From Smallanthus sonchifolius (taxonomy: Eukaryota > Streptophyta > Magnoliopsida > Asterales > Asteraceae): a stretch of DNA of 64,000 nucleotides. A program made the translations under genes and the position numbers. The DNA is taken from contig CM042020.1 in assembly GCA_023525975.1 (NCBI GenBank), positions 17,509,001 to 17,573,000 on the forward strand. Reading direction: 5' to 3'. The notes beneath the pieces are model-generated. The model was not told the DNA's origin and searched no databases. It was given only the letters and a program-made list of their open reading frames with translations. The stretch's first letter is position 1; every line of letters starts with the position of its first letter. This document shows positions 46,459-59,362 of the stretch, piece after piece.

Positions 46459-48505
46459 TGATAATTGATGTGTGTGAAAGTATATATATTTTTAATAAAG
46501 ATTTCACACATATATGGGTTTTAAAAATGGTTTTCACTTATACTAAACCATACACAAAAGGCAAGTGTACCTATCGTGGGGTAATATAATAATGGTAAGA
46601 ACCGAATATCAATCCGTGGACACGCTTGGTTTCAATGCTAACCTCGGTATGTGATTAGCCTTTTTGGGATTACAAGTTTGATGTTTTTCTTGGTTGTTTT
46701 AAAACGACTGACTTCTAAAATTAAATTAAAACGCTAAGATGGAAAGACTTTGGAGTTTTCAGTAAAAGAAGCTATCATCCTAATTTGGAATCCGCTTAAG
46801 TAACTGTGATGAATTATATGTCATGGAAAAATAGATTTGTGATTAAAGGAATTATGTTAAAGTGCAAGACTGAGTTAATCCTTGGTCTAGGAAGTTAACC
46901 TCGTAGTGATTAGGGAAGATGCTATGAATTATCTTTGCATAGCACCCACCTAATCACTAGTGAAGTAGGTTATAAAATTTAATCTTTCAACTTATAATTT
47001 CCAAAATAACTTTAGGTTAAACAAGAGAGTCAAGTCATTGTAAATTTAACATATTATTACTTTGAAAAATCATAACAATTATTGTAGATTTCTCGGACAA
47101 GATAAAAGGGACGCACACTTGAATGTTAATCTAAAAGGTGATTATGATTTCTAAGATTGTTTCTAATCTTTAGCCATGAATTTTTATGAAGACCGGTTGC
47201 TCGAATAAACATTAATTTTAAAGTTTTCTGCTTTAACATTTATAAATCTTTAATCGTTTTATCTTAACTTTCAAGTACGTGACTACCCATCAAAAGATTA
47301 ACATAATATAACCATAACATTAACATAATAATTACCAATTCATAAATTCATCACAAGTTACTTAAAGCTTCATCAAATTAGGATGATATTAAGAGTTTAG
47401 CTCATAATGAGCTTGTTCATTACAACTAAATAGAAAGATAACATGAAATTCATAATAGGAATTAGGTAATCAAACCAAGAACCCGATGTGGGTGATGTTA
47501 ATCAATCTCGAGCCTTCTCCAAGTGTTGAATGGATCTCCTTTTGCCTTCTTAGAACCTCCAAACATGTGATTTTCGAGAATTTTTCACCACAAGTCCATC
47601 CCTTTTTCTTCTTTCAAATGAGGCTTGAACTCCTATTTATAAGCTGAAACAGTGAGTTGGGCACGGCCCCATGTTGGTACTTGGTACCTCGGATTTTGTA
47701 GGCCAGTACATGCAGGAAAGTTGACCACGGCCCCGTGCTAGGTTGGGCATGAACCCGTGTTCCTCCCAAATAGGGGACAATCCTTTCTGATGCTCTTTTG
47801 TCTGATTGTGAGTGGAGCACGGGGGTGTGCTAGGTTGGGCACGACCCCGAGCTGGGCTTCTGGAGTTGTGTTTTTCTTCATTTTTCTCCTTGTTTTTGCT
47901 TGTTTGTTCCATCTTGGTCACTTTGCACCTGAGATTTCATTTTAGGAGAATTGAGTACTAAATCACAACAATTTGTTAGGGATTTGAGGATAATTGATGT
48001 GCAAATGGCATGAATTATATGAGTAATTTGGAGCACATCAAACATCCCCACACTTGAACCTTGCTTGTTCTCAAGTAATATTCTTTTGGATGGCAATACT
48101 AAACAAGCAAAGACTAAAAATAAACCAAAAGATAGATATGTTCTTGAAACGTTATGTAAGCAATTTAAATTATCCAAATATAAGCATTTAAAAATAAATG
48201 AAGTGAATTCCTAAACAAGCAGTGAGTCATCTTATGAAATTTTTCAACTTGTAAAAATTCACACTCCTCTCAAGGGTTCACACACACTTGGTTAAATATA
48301 TGGAAAATATGTGTAGTGGTGTATGTAAAAACACTCAATTGCCTAATATGAAATGTGTGAAATCATATGCTTGTTAAGGGATCAAATCTCCACCAATTTT
48401 AGGAAATGCTTGCATAAATCAGAAGGTCTTTGATCGGGTTGTAATTTGGCTTGGGTTGAGGGTATGGATTATTTGGAAAAAGTGGCTAACAAGTTAAAGA
48501 CTTCG
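46459..48505 (-). repeat. Left part of an older unclassified retroelement
   Basis: May start at TGATAATTGATGTG (46459); no matching right end was identified. No coding sequence was recognised. 47655-47860 carries repeated GGGCACGGCCCCGTGCTAGG-type motifs. The region ends where the Tekay element is inserted, and continues at 58869 to 60626. Strand is inferred from ORF direction on the far side. Confidence 0.4.
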
Positions 48506-51255
48506 TGTGACAATCTGGACTTTTCATGTTAACTCCGTTAAGAATTCTGTTATATATTCTGTTAAAACCTAACCCAGTTAACTCAATATTAAACCTCGGG
48601 GGCTGTTTCTGTCATAAATCGGTCTAGAATTCCAGGGACTAATCACGCCAAGCTTCAAAATTGGATTCGTTGACTCTCAAAGTCAAAATTTAAGAGAAAT
48701 CAGTTATGTTGACTTTCAAAAGTCAAACTCGCAAGCCTTTGATCAAATTTGAATTCCATAACCGAAATTCGTCGGATTCTGTAACTGATATGCACGATCA
48801 CTCCATTAACGACCATCATTGACACCTTAATCGCAACTTTAATTCGACATTTAACTCAATTTTGGGAATTAAGTCCAAAACCGTCGACCATTATCATATT
48901 CTCATCAAATTCATCGTTCCTATTATCATCCTCACAAATCAACACTCTGCACGCACGCGACAGACATTTCAGAAGCAATACCACCCGTCAATTTCACCGG
49001 AGTTGAAGCCGGAGCCGCCGGAGACCAAGCTTGCGCGAGTCAGAATTCCACTTAGTCGTACACCATCATTTCCGTATTCATTCTGGTAATTGTTTACATC
49101 CTTAGTTTCATTCCTGTCCATAGAACATAAGCCCTATCATTAACAGGGCTTACATTATCGAATTAAACAAGAACAGATTCAAGGGTTCTTACTCTTTCAG
49201 GTTTTAATCGAATCCTACTCTAAACCTGTTTTAAATCCAATTAATATACATGATTAGCTTCGCAATCCTCTATATAGCAAAAGCCCTATGTTTATTGAAT
49301 CAAACATCATCGAATTGTGTAAGATCTGATAACTAGGGTTTGTTCTTAATCGGTTTTGGGGCTTTTGATCTGGAACACATCCTTAATGAAATTAAGTTAC
49401 ACCATCAGGTTCGCAATGTCCTAATCAGTAAAAGCCCCATGTTTTTATTAAGTTTTAACATCGAATTTGGCAGATTAAATTTGGTGTTCTTGTGTTAGGG
49501 TTTCGGTTTTCACAAACCTGATTTAACGATCCAAAACCATTTGATTTTGAAATTAAACTCATACTCAGGTTCGCCATGACTCGATTAACCAAACCCCTAT
49601 GATCCTTTGTTGAATCGTGACTGAATCGGATGGTATTGGGACGGGTTTCGAACTGGTATGCATATGGGAGGGAAACCAATTAAAGTTGTATGTTAAAACC
49701 AATTGGAACCGGGTTTGTATGCGATACCCTAGCGGGCGGGAGTGGTTAAAGCTGTGTGCGTGTGTGGGAGAGACCCGGGTTCGAGACCGGGCTCCCACAT
49801 TTTATTTTTGAGGCACTTTTGGTTATATTAAATTATTAAAAATCAAACCCTATATTATTATAATAATATATTAATGTGTTTTAGCCCGGAAAACCACCCG
49901 TATGCTCGGGTTTGGATTTATGTTCTATTTTCATTATTAATCCCACTTTTAAAAATAGTATACCTATATTGTTTTCAAGCCATAACCTCGTATAAAATAA
50001 TATATTTATACCCGTGACTCCTACTATAAAATAATATATATTTTATATTATTTCGCCTCGTTTACTAGTTTCATGTAACGTTTTAAAATAATAAATAATG
50101 TAGTTATTTATAATATTTTACACTCGTTATTATCTTCAAATAAAATAATAAATTTATTATTTTATCGCATAATTAATTATTGTAATAATATATGTATTAT
50201 ATTATTTTCGTAAGACATTATATAATGACGAAATCGCTAGAATATAATTATTATATTATTTTGTTATCCGTCGCGTAACGTATACATCTTAATTATAATT
50301 AAAGAATTCTTATTCCCGTAGACACGTTCGTCTACTCTTAATCATTAGAGCTTTTCCTTAGGACGTTCAATCTTATGTGTTGTCGTCATAAATCTCAACT
50401 TGCCTCTAATTTATGTGTTTATGATTTTAGGGCATTCGTAAGTCGTTTGAGACTTACACTCGTGATTTCAACTTATCTCTTGTGTGATACTGCCTACGTT
50501 ATTCAGGTGAGTTTTCACGACGCTTTTTACTGTTTTAAACTGGGGGAGAAAACATGTTGTAAATGCTTTTTGATTTTTGTAATTCATATATGATATCACT
50601 TGTATGACTATGCGTATACATTATCATTTAAGTCCTCACATCGGACCGTTAATATGAACATAGCGAGGTAATTTGAGTAGTACTACTGGGTTTGACAAAC
50701 CTCACCCGCGTTAGTTGCGCTAACTCGATTGGAGGTCGAACGGGTGCAATATTGACCTAAACATGCACCATGATGGTGGAAGGCATATAAACAGTCAGCT
50801 GTCGGTTGCGAGCTCATTAGTTAACATGTTTATGGGTTAGCTACCTATTGATTTATATATTGAATGTACATTAATCTGTTAAACGCTTCTATAAACTGAA
50901 ACCTGTGAACTCACCAACCTCGTGTTGACATTTTCTTACATATTTTTCTCAGGTCGCTTAAGATAAGGCACAGGTGCACACAATAGGACATGCATGGAAA
51001 TTCTGCCTTTGATTTATGTTTTAATAAACTGTTTGGACTATTTTAATTTGTGTTTGGTTTGGACTTTTGGACTATTCTTTTGGGCGCGTGTGTTTTGCGC
51101 ATTTACTTTCTTTACGCTTCCGTATTAACTCTGATTGATATGATATTTTTATTTGAGTCCCATGTAGAGTCGTTCAATGTAACTAATGTCTGAGATCCTG
51201 GTTCGTCACTTCCCAAACGGTAAAACTCAGTTAGTTGAAAATTAGGGGTGTGACA
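48506..51255 (+). repeat. 5' LTR of Tekay-like element, 2750 bp
   Basis: Begins TGTGACA, ends GTGTGACA just before the PBS spacer GAT. It includes a long AT-rich part (49840-50240) with AAAATAATAT-type repeats. It has 1094 bp (49031-50124) missing from the 3' copy. No ORF. Confidence 0.95.
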
Positions 51256-51258
51256 GAT

Positions 51259-51271
51259 TGGTATCAGAGCC
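51259..51271 (+). other. Primer-binding site of Tekay-like element
   Basis: TGGTATCAGAGCC, the complement of the 3' end of initiator tRNA-Met, three bases inside the 5' LTR. Confidence 0.9.
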
Positions 51272-51377
51272 ATTGGTTATAGAGAACTAGGATTGCATAC
51301 TAGACTATAACCTCACACATTAGTTACATGTCATAAAAATTTGGATGTTTGGCACTTATATGTTATATTACAGGATC

Positions 51378-52132
51378 ATGTCGTCAACTCCACCACCATC
51401 ACCTAAGGCACCAAGACACGATGCACCTATCTTATCATCCCCGGAGCCCAAAAGGCGCCGGATTATTTCTAGTGATTATTCGGTTGATCAAGGTGAACCG
51501 AGTAGCGCGCAAGCAACAAATCCTGCTCATAATTAGAATGCATACCCGCAAATGATCCAAAGGTGGATCGAGATGGGAAATGTTCCATCACCCTACTTTG
51601 GTTCCGCTTCCTCATCATCTACTTTATGGAACAATCTTTTACAGATTTTGTATTTTACATGTCTAGGGAGTTGAGCATTGTGAAAGATGATACTGATGAG
51701 ATACCTGATATTCTGCAGCGAGAGACTCAAATAGAGGAGAACAAGGTAGGAATTGAGCTTTTGACTGCTGAGCTAGTAGTGGCGGATCAGGTCTATAACG
51801 TTTTGGTGGATCGGGTGACACATTTGGAGACGACGGTAGACACCTCGAATTTTGAGGTAGGAGGGATTCTGGAGAGAGTGGCTAATCTGGAAGGCCAGCT
51901 GCAAGTAGCAAATCATGCTGCCGAAGGACTTCAAGAAAGAGTGACTCACTTAGAAGCCCAACTACAAGCAGCCCTATTTTTGGAAGACATTCCACTTTCG
52001 GACGACGAGGAAGAACCTTTCAAGGAGGAGCCCTTCGAGGATGAGCCCTTAGAGGAGGAGCCACCCGAGGAGGAACCGGTGGAGATCGATGATGCTAAAT
52101 CATACGTTTCTTCCGATGACGAGGATGTTTGA
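51378..52132 (+). pseudogene. Extra ORF between PBS and gag: coiled-coil acidic protein
   Basis: Begins MSSTPPPSPKAPRHDAPI at 51378, then SSPEPKRRRII, a Pro-rich and basic (nuclear-signal-like) region. A stop is at 51534 and a frame change occurs near 51640. The second part continues to 52132: MSRELSIVKDDTDEIPD, then a heptad coiled coil (THLETTVDTSNFEVGGILER, ERVTHLEAQLQAAL) and an acidic tail of repeated EEEP units ending near DDEDV. Its stop is about 250 bp before the gag start, and the following element at 60627 lacks such an ORF. I do not recognise a known family. It could be a captured host piece or a lineage-specific extra protein. Confidence 0.6.
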
Positions 52133-52383
52133 TGATCTTCCTATTCTATCTTTCTTTTTCATTCATGTTTTGCTTATGTTATTTCTCTTTTCAAACCTAG
52201 ATGGGTAAGGTTGTTCCCATTCAATAAAAGCATGAGAAGTTTAATGTTTGAGTTATTTATTTTGTAGCCTTACAATTTATTTAATTTTCAAAATATTAGA
52301 TGTTGTATTTCATTACTTGTGCATAAATAATGTTTAATATGCGATATATTTCTTATTGTTTGTATTTGTGAATGTGAAGAATC

Positions 52384-53577
52384 ACGTCAGGAAGAGGACG
52401 TGGAGGTCGTGCTGGTGGCCGGGGTACCATTAACATGACAGCAGCGGAGCTAGCGGCACTAATCAACGATAGTGTGGCTGAGGCTCTAGCAGCATAGAAT
52501 GCTGCAGGTAAATGCTTTAACTATTGACTAATGAGGTCAATTCATCTCTTCAAGTGCTTTTCCTAAGCTCTTTAATCCCAATCCTATGTTATTTCTAAAT
52601 CTAGGCCAGCAAAACCAGCAGAATCAGCAACCAGCATGCACGTTTAAGACATTTATGGACTGTAAGCCCCACACCTTTAGTGGAGCTTAAGGAGCTGTCA
52701 GACTACTCCGGTGGTTCGAAAAGGTAGAATCGGTGATTGCCATGTGTAACTGCCCAGTGGCCAATCAGGTCAAGTTCGTCGCTGGAACTTTGGAGGGCCC
52801 GGCTCTCACGTGGTGGAACGCTCAGGTCCAGATGTTGGGTCTGGCCATGGAAAATGGACTCCCGTGGGAGGAGTTTAAGACGATGATGAAAGAGGAGTAC
52901 TGTCCTCGTGATGAAATTCAGAAGTTGGAAGGTGAATTTTGGAACCTGAAAATGGAAGGTTCTGAAATTGAGCTGTATACCACACGCTCCCATGAACTCG
53001 CTACCATGTGCCCACATATGGCGACTCCAGATTACAAGAGAATTGAGCTGTATATTGGAGGTCTAGTGCCTCAGATTCAAATTATGGTTACTTCGTCCAA
53101 CCCTACTACCATCCAGCAGACGATCAGACTGGCTCACAAGCTAACCGATCAGGCGGTGACTCAAGGGACTTTACCCCCGAGAGGTTCGGTCTCGAAACCC
53201 ACCGACAATCATAAACGCAATTTTAATCACCACTCCAACACCCACTCCAACTCTCACACCAAAGGACACCAGTTCAATCAACCCCAGCAGCAGCAGTGAA
53301 AGTTTGAGCCTGCTAAGAATTTCAATCAGACGACCGTCTCAGGACAAAATCAAGGTAGTTATGCGAGGAGAGCCCCCAAGTACAACAAGTGCAATTACCA
53401 CCATGTCGGTGCTTGTAACCGTTGTCAACGGTGTGGCAAGATGGCCCACGCTGCAAAAGATTGTAGAGTGGATCTACAGAAAAAGCAACCGTTCCGACCG
53501 CAAGGGTCCACAAGGGGATGTGTTCAATGCGGTAAGGAGGGACATATTCAGAGGGATTGTCCTCAGTTGAAGAGGGG
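52384..53577 (+). pseudogene. Tekay-like gag with an intron-like segment and two CCHC knuckles
   Basis: The start codon seems mutated to ACG at 52384, before SGRGRGGRAGGRGT. After ELAALINDSVAEAL (in-frame TAG 52495) a 97-bp GTAAAT...CTAG segment (52508-52604) splits the frame. Joining its edges restores the frame into QQNQQNQQP and TFKTFMDCKPHTF. Then TAA at 52688, the gag domain (LRWFEKVESVIAMCNCPV, GPALTWWNAQV), TGA at 53297, and two knuckles CQRCGKMAHAAKDC and CVQCGKEGHIQRDC. Gag forms the particle. The parent gag probably was one reading frame joined through this intron. Confidence 0.85.
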
Positions 53578-56500
53578 TGGTAATGGAAATGGTAATGGCA
53601 ATGGTAATGGTAATGGCAATGGTAACGGTAATGGCACTAATCAAGGCAACAATGGTAACAATAACAATCAAGGCAACAACAATGGTGGCAATAATGCCAA
53701 TAATGGAGGGAATGGTGCGAAAGGACGAGTTTTCGTGCTAGGATATGGAGAAGCTCGTTATGATCATAATGTGGTCACCGGTAAGTTTCTCTTAAATGAT
53801 TACATTGCTTCTGTTCTATTTGATACCGGTGCTGATAGGAGTTTTATATCTAAGAAGCTTAGTGATATGATAAAAGGAACTCCAACTCTGTTAGAAACTA
53901 AGTATATAATAGAGATAGCTGATGGCCAAATAATTGAAGCAACCCACGTTCTTAAGGGTTGTAAACTTGAGCTAGCTAGTCATAAACTAGATACTGACCT
54001 TATGCCGGTCACACTTGGTAGTTTTGATGTAATTGTCGGCATGGATTGGTTATCTAAAAACCAAGCTGAAATCATCTGTCGAGAGAAAATTGTTCGAATT
54101 CCTCTCCCGAGTGGAGAAACCCTTTCCGTTCAGGGCGAAAAGGTTGGTGCAGTCATGGGCATCATATCCTTTATGAAAGAACAGAAATGCCTTCGAAAAG
54201 GGCATACTGCTATTTTGGCTCTCGTTGGTGAGCAGCCATCAGAAGAGAAGAAAATTGAGGATATTCCCATCGTTCGTGATTTTCTGGAAGTATTTCCCAA
54301 AGATTTACCTGGTCTGCCACCACACCGTCAAGTCGAATTCCAAATCGATCTAGCAACCGGAGCGGCACCTATCGCTCTGGCACCTTACAGACTGGCACCT
54401 AGTGAATTGCAAGAGCTATCTACTCAGTTACAGGAATTGTTGGATAAAGGTTTCATCCGACCTAGCTCATCGCCATGTGGAGCCCCGATCCTGTTTGTCA
54501 AAAAGAAGGACGGGACTTTCCGTATGTGTATCGATTACCGTTAGCTAAATAAAGTCACAATCAAGAATAGTTATCCTTTGCCTCACATAGATGATCTCTT
54601 TGATCAACTCCAAGGATCCAGTTTCTTTTCCAAGATAGATCTTAGGTCCGGCTACCATCAATTGAGAGTCCGAGATGAAGATATCTGTAAAACTGCTTTC
54701 AAGACAAGATACGGCCACTATGAATTTATGGTCATGCATTTCGGATTAACCAACGCACCTGCGGTATTCATGGACCTCATGAACCGTGTGTGTAAGCCAT
54801 ACCTTGATCAATTTGTCATCGTTTTCATCGACGACATTCTCATTTATTCCAAGAACAAGGAGGAACATTTACATTTAATCCTTGAATTACTTAAAAAGGA
54901 GCAATTGTATGCTAAGTTTTCCAAGTGTGAATTTTAGATCCGGGAAGTTCAATTCTTAGGACATGTGGTTAACGAGAAAGGAATACATGTCGATCCATCA
55001 AAGATAGAAGCCATCAAGAATTGGGCAGCACCGACGACTCCGACTGAGGTGCGACAATTTCTGGGATTGGCTGGATACTATCGTCGATTCATCGAAGGAT
55101 TTTCAAAAATTGCACAACCTCTCACTGCCTTAAATCAAAAGGGTAAGGCCTACAACTGGGGTGATAACCAAGAGTCAGCATTCCAACATCTTAAGCAGAA
55201 ACTTACAGTGCACCTATTCTAGCTCTTCCGGAGGCAACAAATGATTTTGTGGTGTATTGTGATGCATCCATTTAGGGTCTGGGTTGAGTTCTAATGCAAC
55301 GAGAAAAGGTGATCGCATACGTTTCACGTCAACTAAAAATTCACGAGAAAAACTACACCACTCATGACCTAGAGTTGGGAGCTGTAGTTTTCGCACTTAA
55401 GATATGGAGACACTATTTGTACGGTACCAAGTGCACCATCTACACCGATCACAAGAGTCTTCAGCATATCTTCAAACAGAAAGAGCTGAACATGAGACAA
55501 CGTCATTGGGTCGAGCTCTTGAATGATTATGACTGTGCGATCTGGTATCACCCGAGTAAGGCTAACGTTGTAGCTGATGCCCTAAGTCGAAAGAAAACCA
55601 AGCCCAAACGAGTTCGAGCATTACAACTTACCATTCACCCCGGATTACCTGACAAAATTCGTAGTGCTCAAGTCGAAGCCTTAAAAGAAGAAAACCTACC
55701 GCTAGAAGGTACACGCGGTATGGAAGCATAACTCGAGGTCAAGTCTGACGGTATTCTCTATTTCACTGAACGAATATGGGTTCCAATCTTCAGAAATTTA
55801 AGGGAACTAGTCATGGATGAGGCTCATAAATCTCGTTACTCTATTCATCCAGGTTCCGACAAGATGTATCATGATCTAAAGGTGCTGTATTGGTGGCCAA
55901 GGATGAAGGCTGATATAGCCACCTATGTGAGCAAGTGCCTGACTTGTGCGAAGGTCAAAGTTGAATATCAAAAGCCTTCTGGTCTTCTCCAACAACCAGA
56001 GATTCCCATGTGGAAATGGGAACAAATATCCATGGACTTTATCACAAAATTGCCACGAACTCCTACCGGATGTGATACCATTTGGATAATAGTTCACCGT
56101 TTAACAAAGTCCGCTCACTTCTTAGCAATAAAGGAAACCGACAAAATGGACAATCTTACTCGTATTTATTTGAAAGAAGTAGTATCTTGGCACGGGGTGC
56201 CAATCTATATTAATTCAGATCGTGATGCACGATTCACCTCTTGTTTCTGGCAATCGTTACATAAAGCTTTAGGCACGCGTTTAGATATGAGCACAACATA
56301 CCATCCTCAAACTGATGGCCAAACAGAATGTACTATTCAAACTCTGGAGGACATGCTACGAGCTTGTGTGATTGATTTCGGCAACACCTGGGAATCTCAC
56401 CTACCGTTGGTGGAGTTCTCCTACAACAACAGTTATCACACTAGCATCAAGGCAGCTCCATTTGAAGCACTATATGGACGGAAATGTCGTTCTCCTATTT

Positions 56501-57090
56501 GTTGGGCTGAAGTTGGGGATAGTCAACTTACAGGTCCCGAGCTCGTACTTGAAACTTCTGAGAAAATCGTTCAAATTAGAAACCGTATGGCAGCAGCTCG
56601 TGATCGTCAAAAGAGCTATGCCGATAAGCGTCGTAAACCGTTAGAATTTCAAGTAGGAGATATGGTCTTATTAAAAGTCTCACCTTGGAAGGGTGTCATT
56701 CATTTTGGGAAACGAGGCAAATTGAATCCTCGTTATGTTGGACCATTCAAAATAGTGAAGAGAATTGGCCCAGTAGCGTATCAACTGGACCTACCTGAAG
56801 GACTTAGTGGTGTACACAATGTCTTTCACGTCTCAAACGTGAAGAAATGTCTGGCAGACGAGTCACTCGCGGTTCCTCTCGAGGAACGACACATTGATGA
56901 ACATTTACGTTTCATCGAAGAACATATGGAAATTATGGATAGGGAAGTCAAAACGTTAAAATGCAGTAAAATCCCTATTGTTAGAGTCCGTTGGAAATCG
57001 AAACGTGGCCCGGAATTCACTTGGGAGCGCGAGGACCAGATGATGCGCAAGTATCCTCATATGTTCAAGCAATCCACTTCAAACTCTTAA
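53578..57090 (+). pseudogene. Tekay-like pol: protease, RT, RNase H, integrase, chromodomain-like end
   Basis: A (GlyAsn)n linker (53578-53640), then the protease site LFDTGADRSFIS near 53822. RT begins with PYRLAPSELQEL and has DLRSGYHQLRV and FIDDILIYS (the YxDD-type box); stops at 54542 and 54935 fall in it. A frameshift near 55210 follows, then RNase H (THDLELGAVVFALKIWRHYL, YTDHKSL) with stops at 55273 and 55285. The integrase open frame (55813-57090) shows the HHCC zinc region (H..YHD, CLTCAKV), SMDFITKLP, SDRDARFTSCFW, and the acidic residue at TDGQTECTIQT. The tail PIVRVRWKSKRGPEFTWERE resembles a chromodomain that would direct integration to heterochromatin. TAA at 55729 separates RNase H from integrase. 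Confidence 0.93.
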
Positions 57091-57207
57091 GGTACTTTTT
57101 TAATTTTCGGTACGAAAATTCTTTCAACTAGGGGATGATATGATATCCCGAGAAATTTTTTTTATTGTTTAATTTTCGGGACGAAAATTCTTTCACCTAA
57201 GGGATAA

Positions 57208-58863
57208 TGTGACAATCTGGACTTTTCATGTTAACTCCGTTAAGAATTCCGTTAAATACTCTGTTAAAACCTAACCCTGTTAACTCAATATTAAACCTCG
57301 GGGGCTGTTTCTGTCATAAATCGGTCTAGAATTCCAGGGACTAATCATGCCAAGCTTCAAAACTGGATTCGTTGACTCTCAAAGTCAAAATTTAAGAGAA
57401 ATCAGTTATGTTGACTTTCAAAAGTCAAACTCGCAAGCCTTTGATCAAATTTGAATTCCATAACCGAAATTCGTCGGATTCTGTAACTGATATGCACGAT
57501 CACTCCATTAACGACCATCATTGACACCTTAATCGCAACTTTAATTCGACATTTAACTCAATTTTGGGAATTAAGTCCAAAACCGTCGACCATTATCATA
57601 TTCTCATCAAATTCATCGTTCCTATTATCATCCTCACAAATCAACACTCTGCACGCACGCGACAGACATTTCAGAAGCAATACCACCCGTCAATTTCACC
57701 GGAGTTGAAGCCGGAGCCGCCGGATACCAAGCCGTTATTATCTTCAAATAAAATAATAAATTTATTATTTTATCGCATAATTAATTATTGTAATAATATA
57801 TGTATTATATTATTTTCGTAAGCCATTATATAATGACGAAATCGCTCGAATATAATTTTTATATTACTTTGTCATCCGTCGCGTAACGTATACATCTTAA
57901 TTATAATTAAAGAATTCTTATTCCCGTAGACACGTTCGTCTACTCTTAATTATTAGAGCTTTTTCTTAGGACGTGCAATCTTACGTGTCGTCGTCATAAA
58001 TCTCAACTTGTCTCTAATTTATGTGTTTATGATTTTAGGGCATTCGTAAGTCGTTTGAGACTTACACTCGTGATTCCAACTTATCTCTTGTGTGATACAG
58101 CCTACAATATTCAGGTGAGTTTTCACGGCCCCTTTTACTGTTTTAAACTGGGGGAGAAAACATGTTGTAAATGGTTTTTGATTTTTGTAATTCATATATG
58201 ATATCACTTGTATGACTATGCGTATACATTATCCTTTAAGTCCTCACATCGGACCGTTAATATGAACATAGCGAGGTAATTTGAGTAGTACTACTGGGTT
58301 TGACAAACCTCACCCGCGTTAGTCGCGCTAACTCGATTGGAGGTCGAACGGGTGCAATATTGACATAAACATGCACAATGATGGTGGGAGGCATATAAAC
58401 AGTCAGCTGTCGGTTACGAGCGCATTAGTTAACATGTTTATGGGTTAGCTACCTATTGATTTATATATTGAATGTACATTAATCTGTTAAACGCTTCTAT
58501 AAACTGAAACCTGTGAACTCACCAACCTCGTGTTGACATTTTATTAAATGTTTTTCTCAGGTCGCTTAAGATAAGGCACAAGTGCACACAATAGGACATG
58601 CATGGAAATTCTGCCTTTGATTCATGTTTTAATAAACTGTTTGGACTATTTTAATTAGTGTTTGGTTTGGAATTTTGGACTATTCTTTTGGGCGCGTGTG
58701 TTTTGCGCATTTACTTTCTTTACGCTTCCGCATTAACTCTGATTGATATGATATTTTTATTTGAGTCCTATGTAGAGTCGTTTAATGTAATCAATGTCTG
58801 AGATCCTGGTTCGTCACTTCCCAAACGGTTAAACTCAGTTAGTTGAAAATTGGGGGTGTGACA
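57208..58863 (+). repeat. 3' LTR of Tekay-like element, 1656 bp, internally deleted
   Basis: Same ends as the 5' LTR. At 57732/57733 the copy jumps from the base matching 49030 to the one matching 50125, a loss of 1094 bp. The purine-rich ACCTAAGGGATAA just before 57208 is the likely polypurine tract. Confidence 0.95.
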
Positions 58864-59056
58864 CTTCGGCCTTGGCTTATTTGAAAATTAAAAGAGAGCA
58901 AAAGAAGAAATCCCTATACAATACTCCAGGTTAGAAGGGATATAACTAACTCGAGGACTCGTTTAGGGTCAGATTGTCAAGACCAAATCTCGTCTTCAGA
59001 AACTTCACCTGCTCCTTGACTCTAAGATATACGTAGCTGTCTTTCCTTAAGGATCG

Positions 59057-59362
59057 TTAGGCTTGTAGCCTAATAGCACCCATTCTGATCAACTCCGTAT
59101 ACTTGAGTTGGGTTTCAGTTTGGTTTTTAATACATTTTCCTTCATGAGACCAATTTCCACAATTTGGGCACCTTTCGTATCGTTTTACCCTTCTTTTCAT
59201 TGCACGTTTTGAAATTCCACAAAATGGCGGCACTTGCTCTTTCTTTCGCCATTTCTTCCTTGTTTCGAATGTTAATGCGAATATATTTTCTCGAATTTCC
59301 GGGGGAAGTCTCAGCTTTGCGTGGTGAAGGCATGAAAGCAAATTAAAATCAAAAGAATGCAT
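59057..59362 (-). pseudogene. Basic ORF remnant with a zinc-knuckle-like CPNCGNWSHEGKC
   Basis: 101 residues, basic in the middle (SKRAMKRRVKRYERC), with CPNCGNWSHEGKC (CX2CX4HX3C) near residue 70. It resembles a nucleic-acid-binding Cys/His motif but has one residue less than a CCHC knuckle. Family not recognised. Its position suggests part of the older retroelement. Confidence 0.35.

Larger units (their letters stand above)
48506..58863 (+). mobile_element. Full-length Ty3/gypsy element, Tekay-like chromovirus, decayed
   Basis: Bounded by LTRs that begin TGTGACAATCTGG and end GTGTGACA, with a perfect TSD CTTCG (48501-48505, 58864-58868). Order: LTR, PBS, extra ORF, gag with an intron-like segment, protease, RT, RNase H, integrase, chromodomain-like tail, LTR. 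Coding lesions (seven stops, one frameshift, a lost start) rule out activity. About 7 mismatches in the first ~525 bp of the two LTRs suggest moderate age. The Tekay assignment rests on the integrase C-terminus and LTR style and was not checked by phylogeny. Confidence 0.95.

Noticed and set aside
51345..51377. Upstream extension of the extra ORF from ATG 51345
   Set aside because: The residues before MSSTPPP come from the leader next to the PBS, and 51378 is the more sensible start.
53578..53640. Repeat array in the gypsy element resembling a microsatellite feature
   Set aside because: It encodes a Gly-Asn linker in the gag-pol frame and needs no separate feature.
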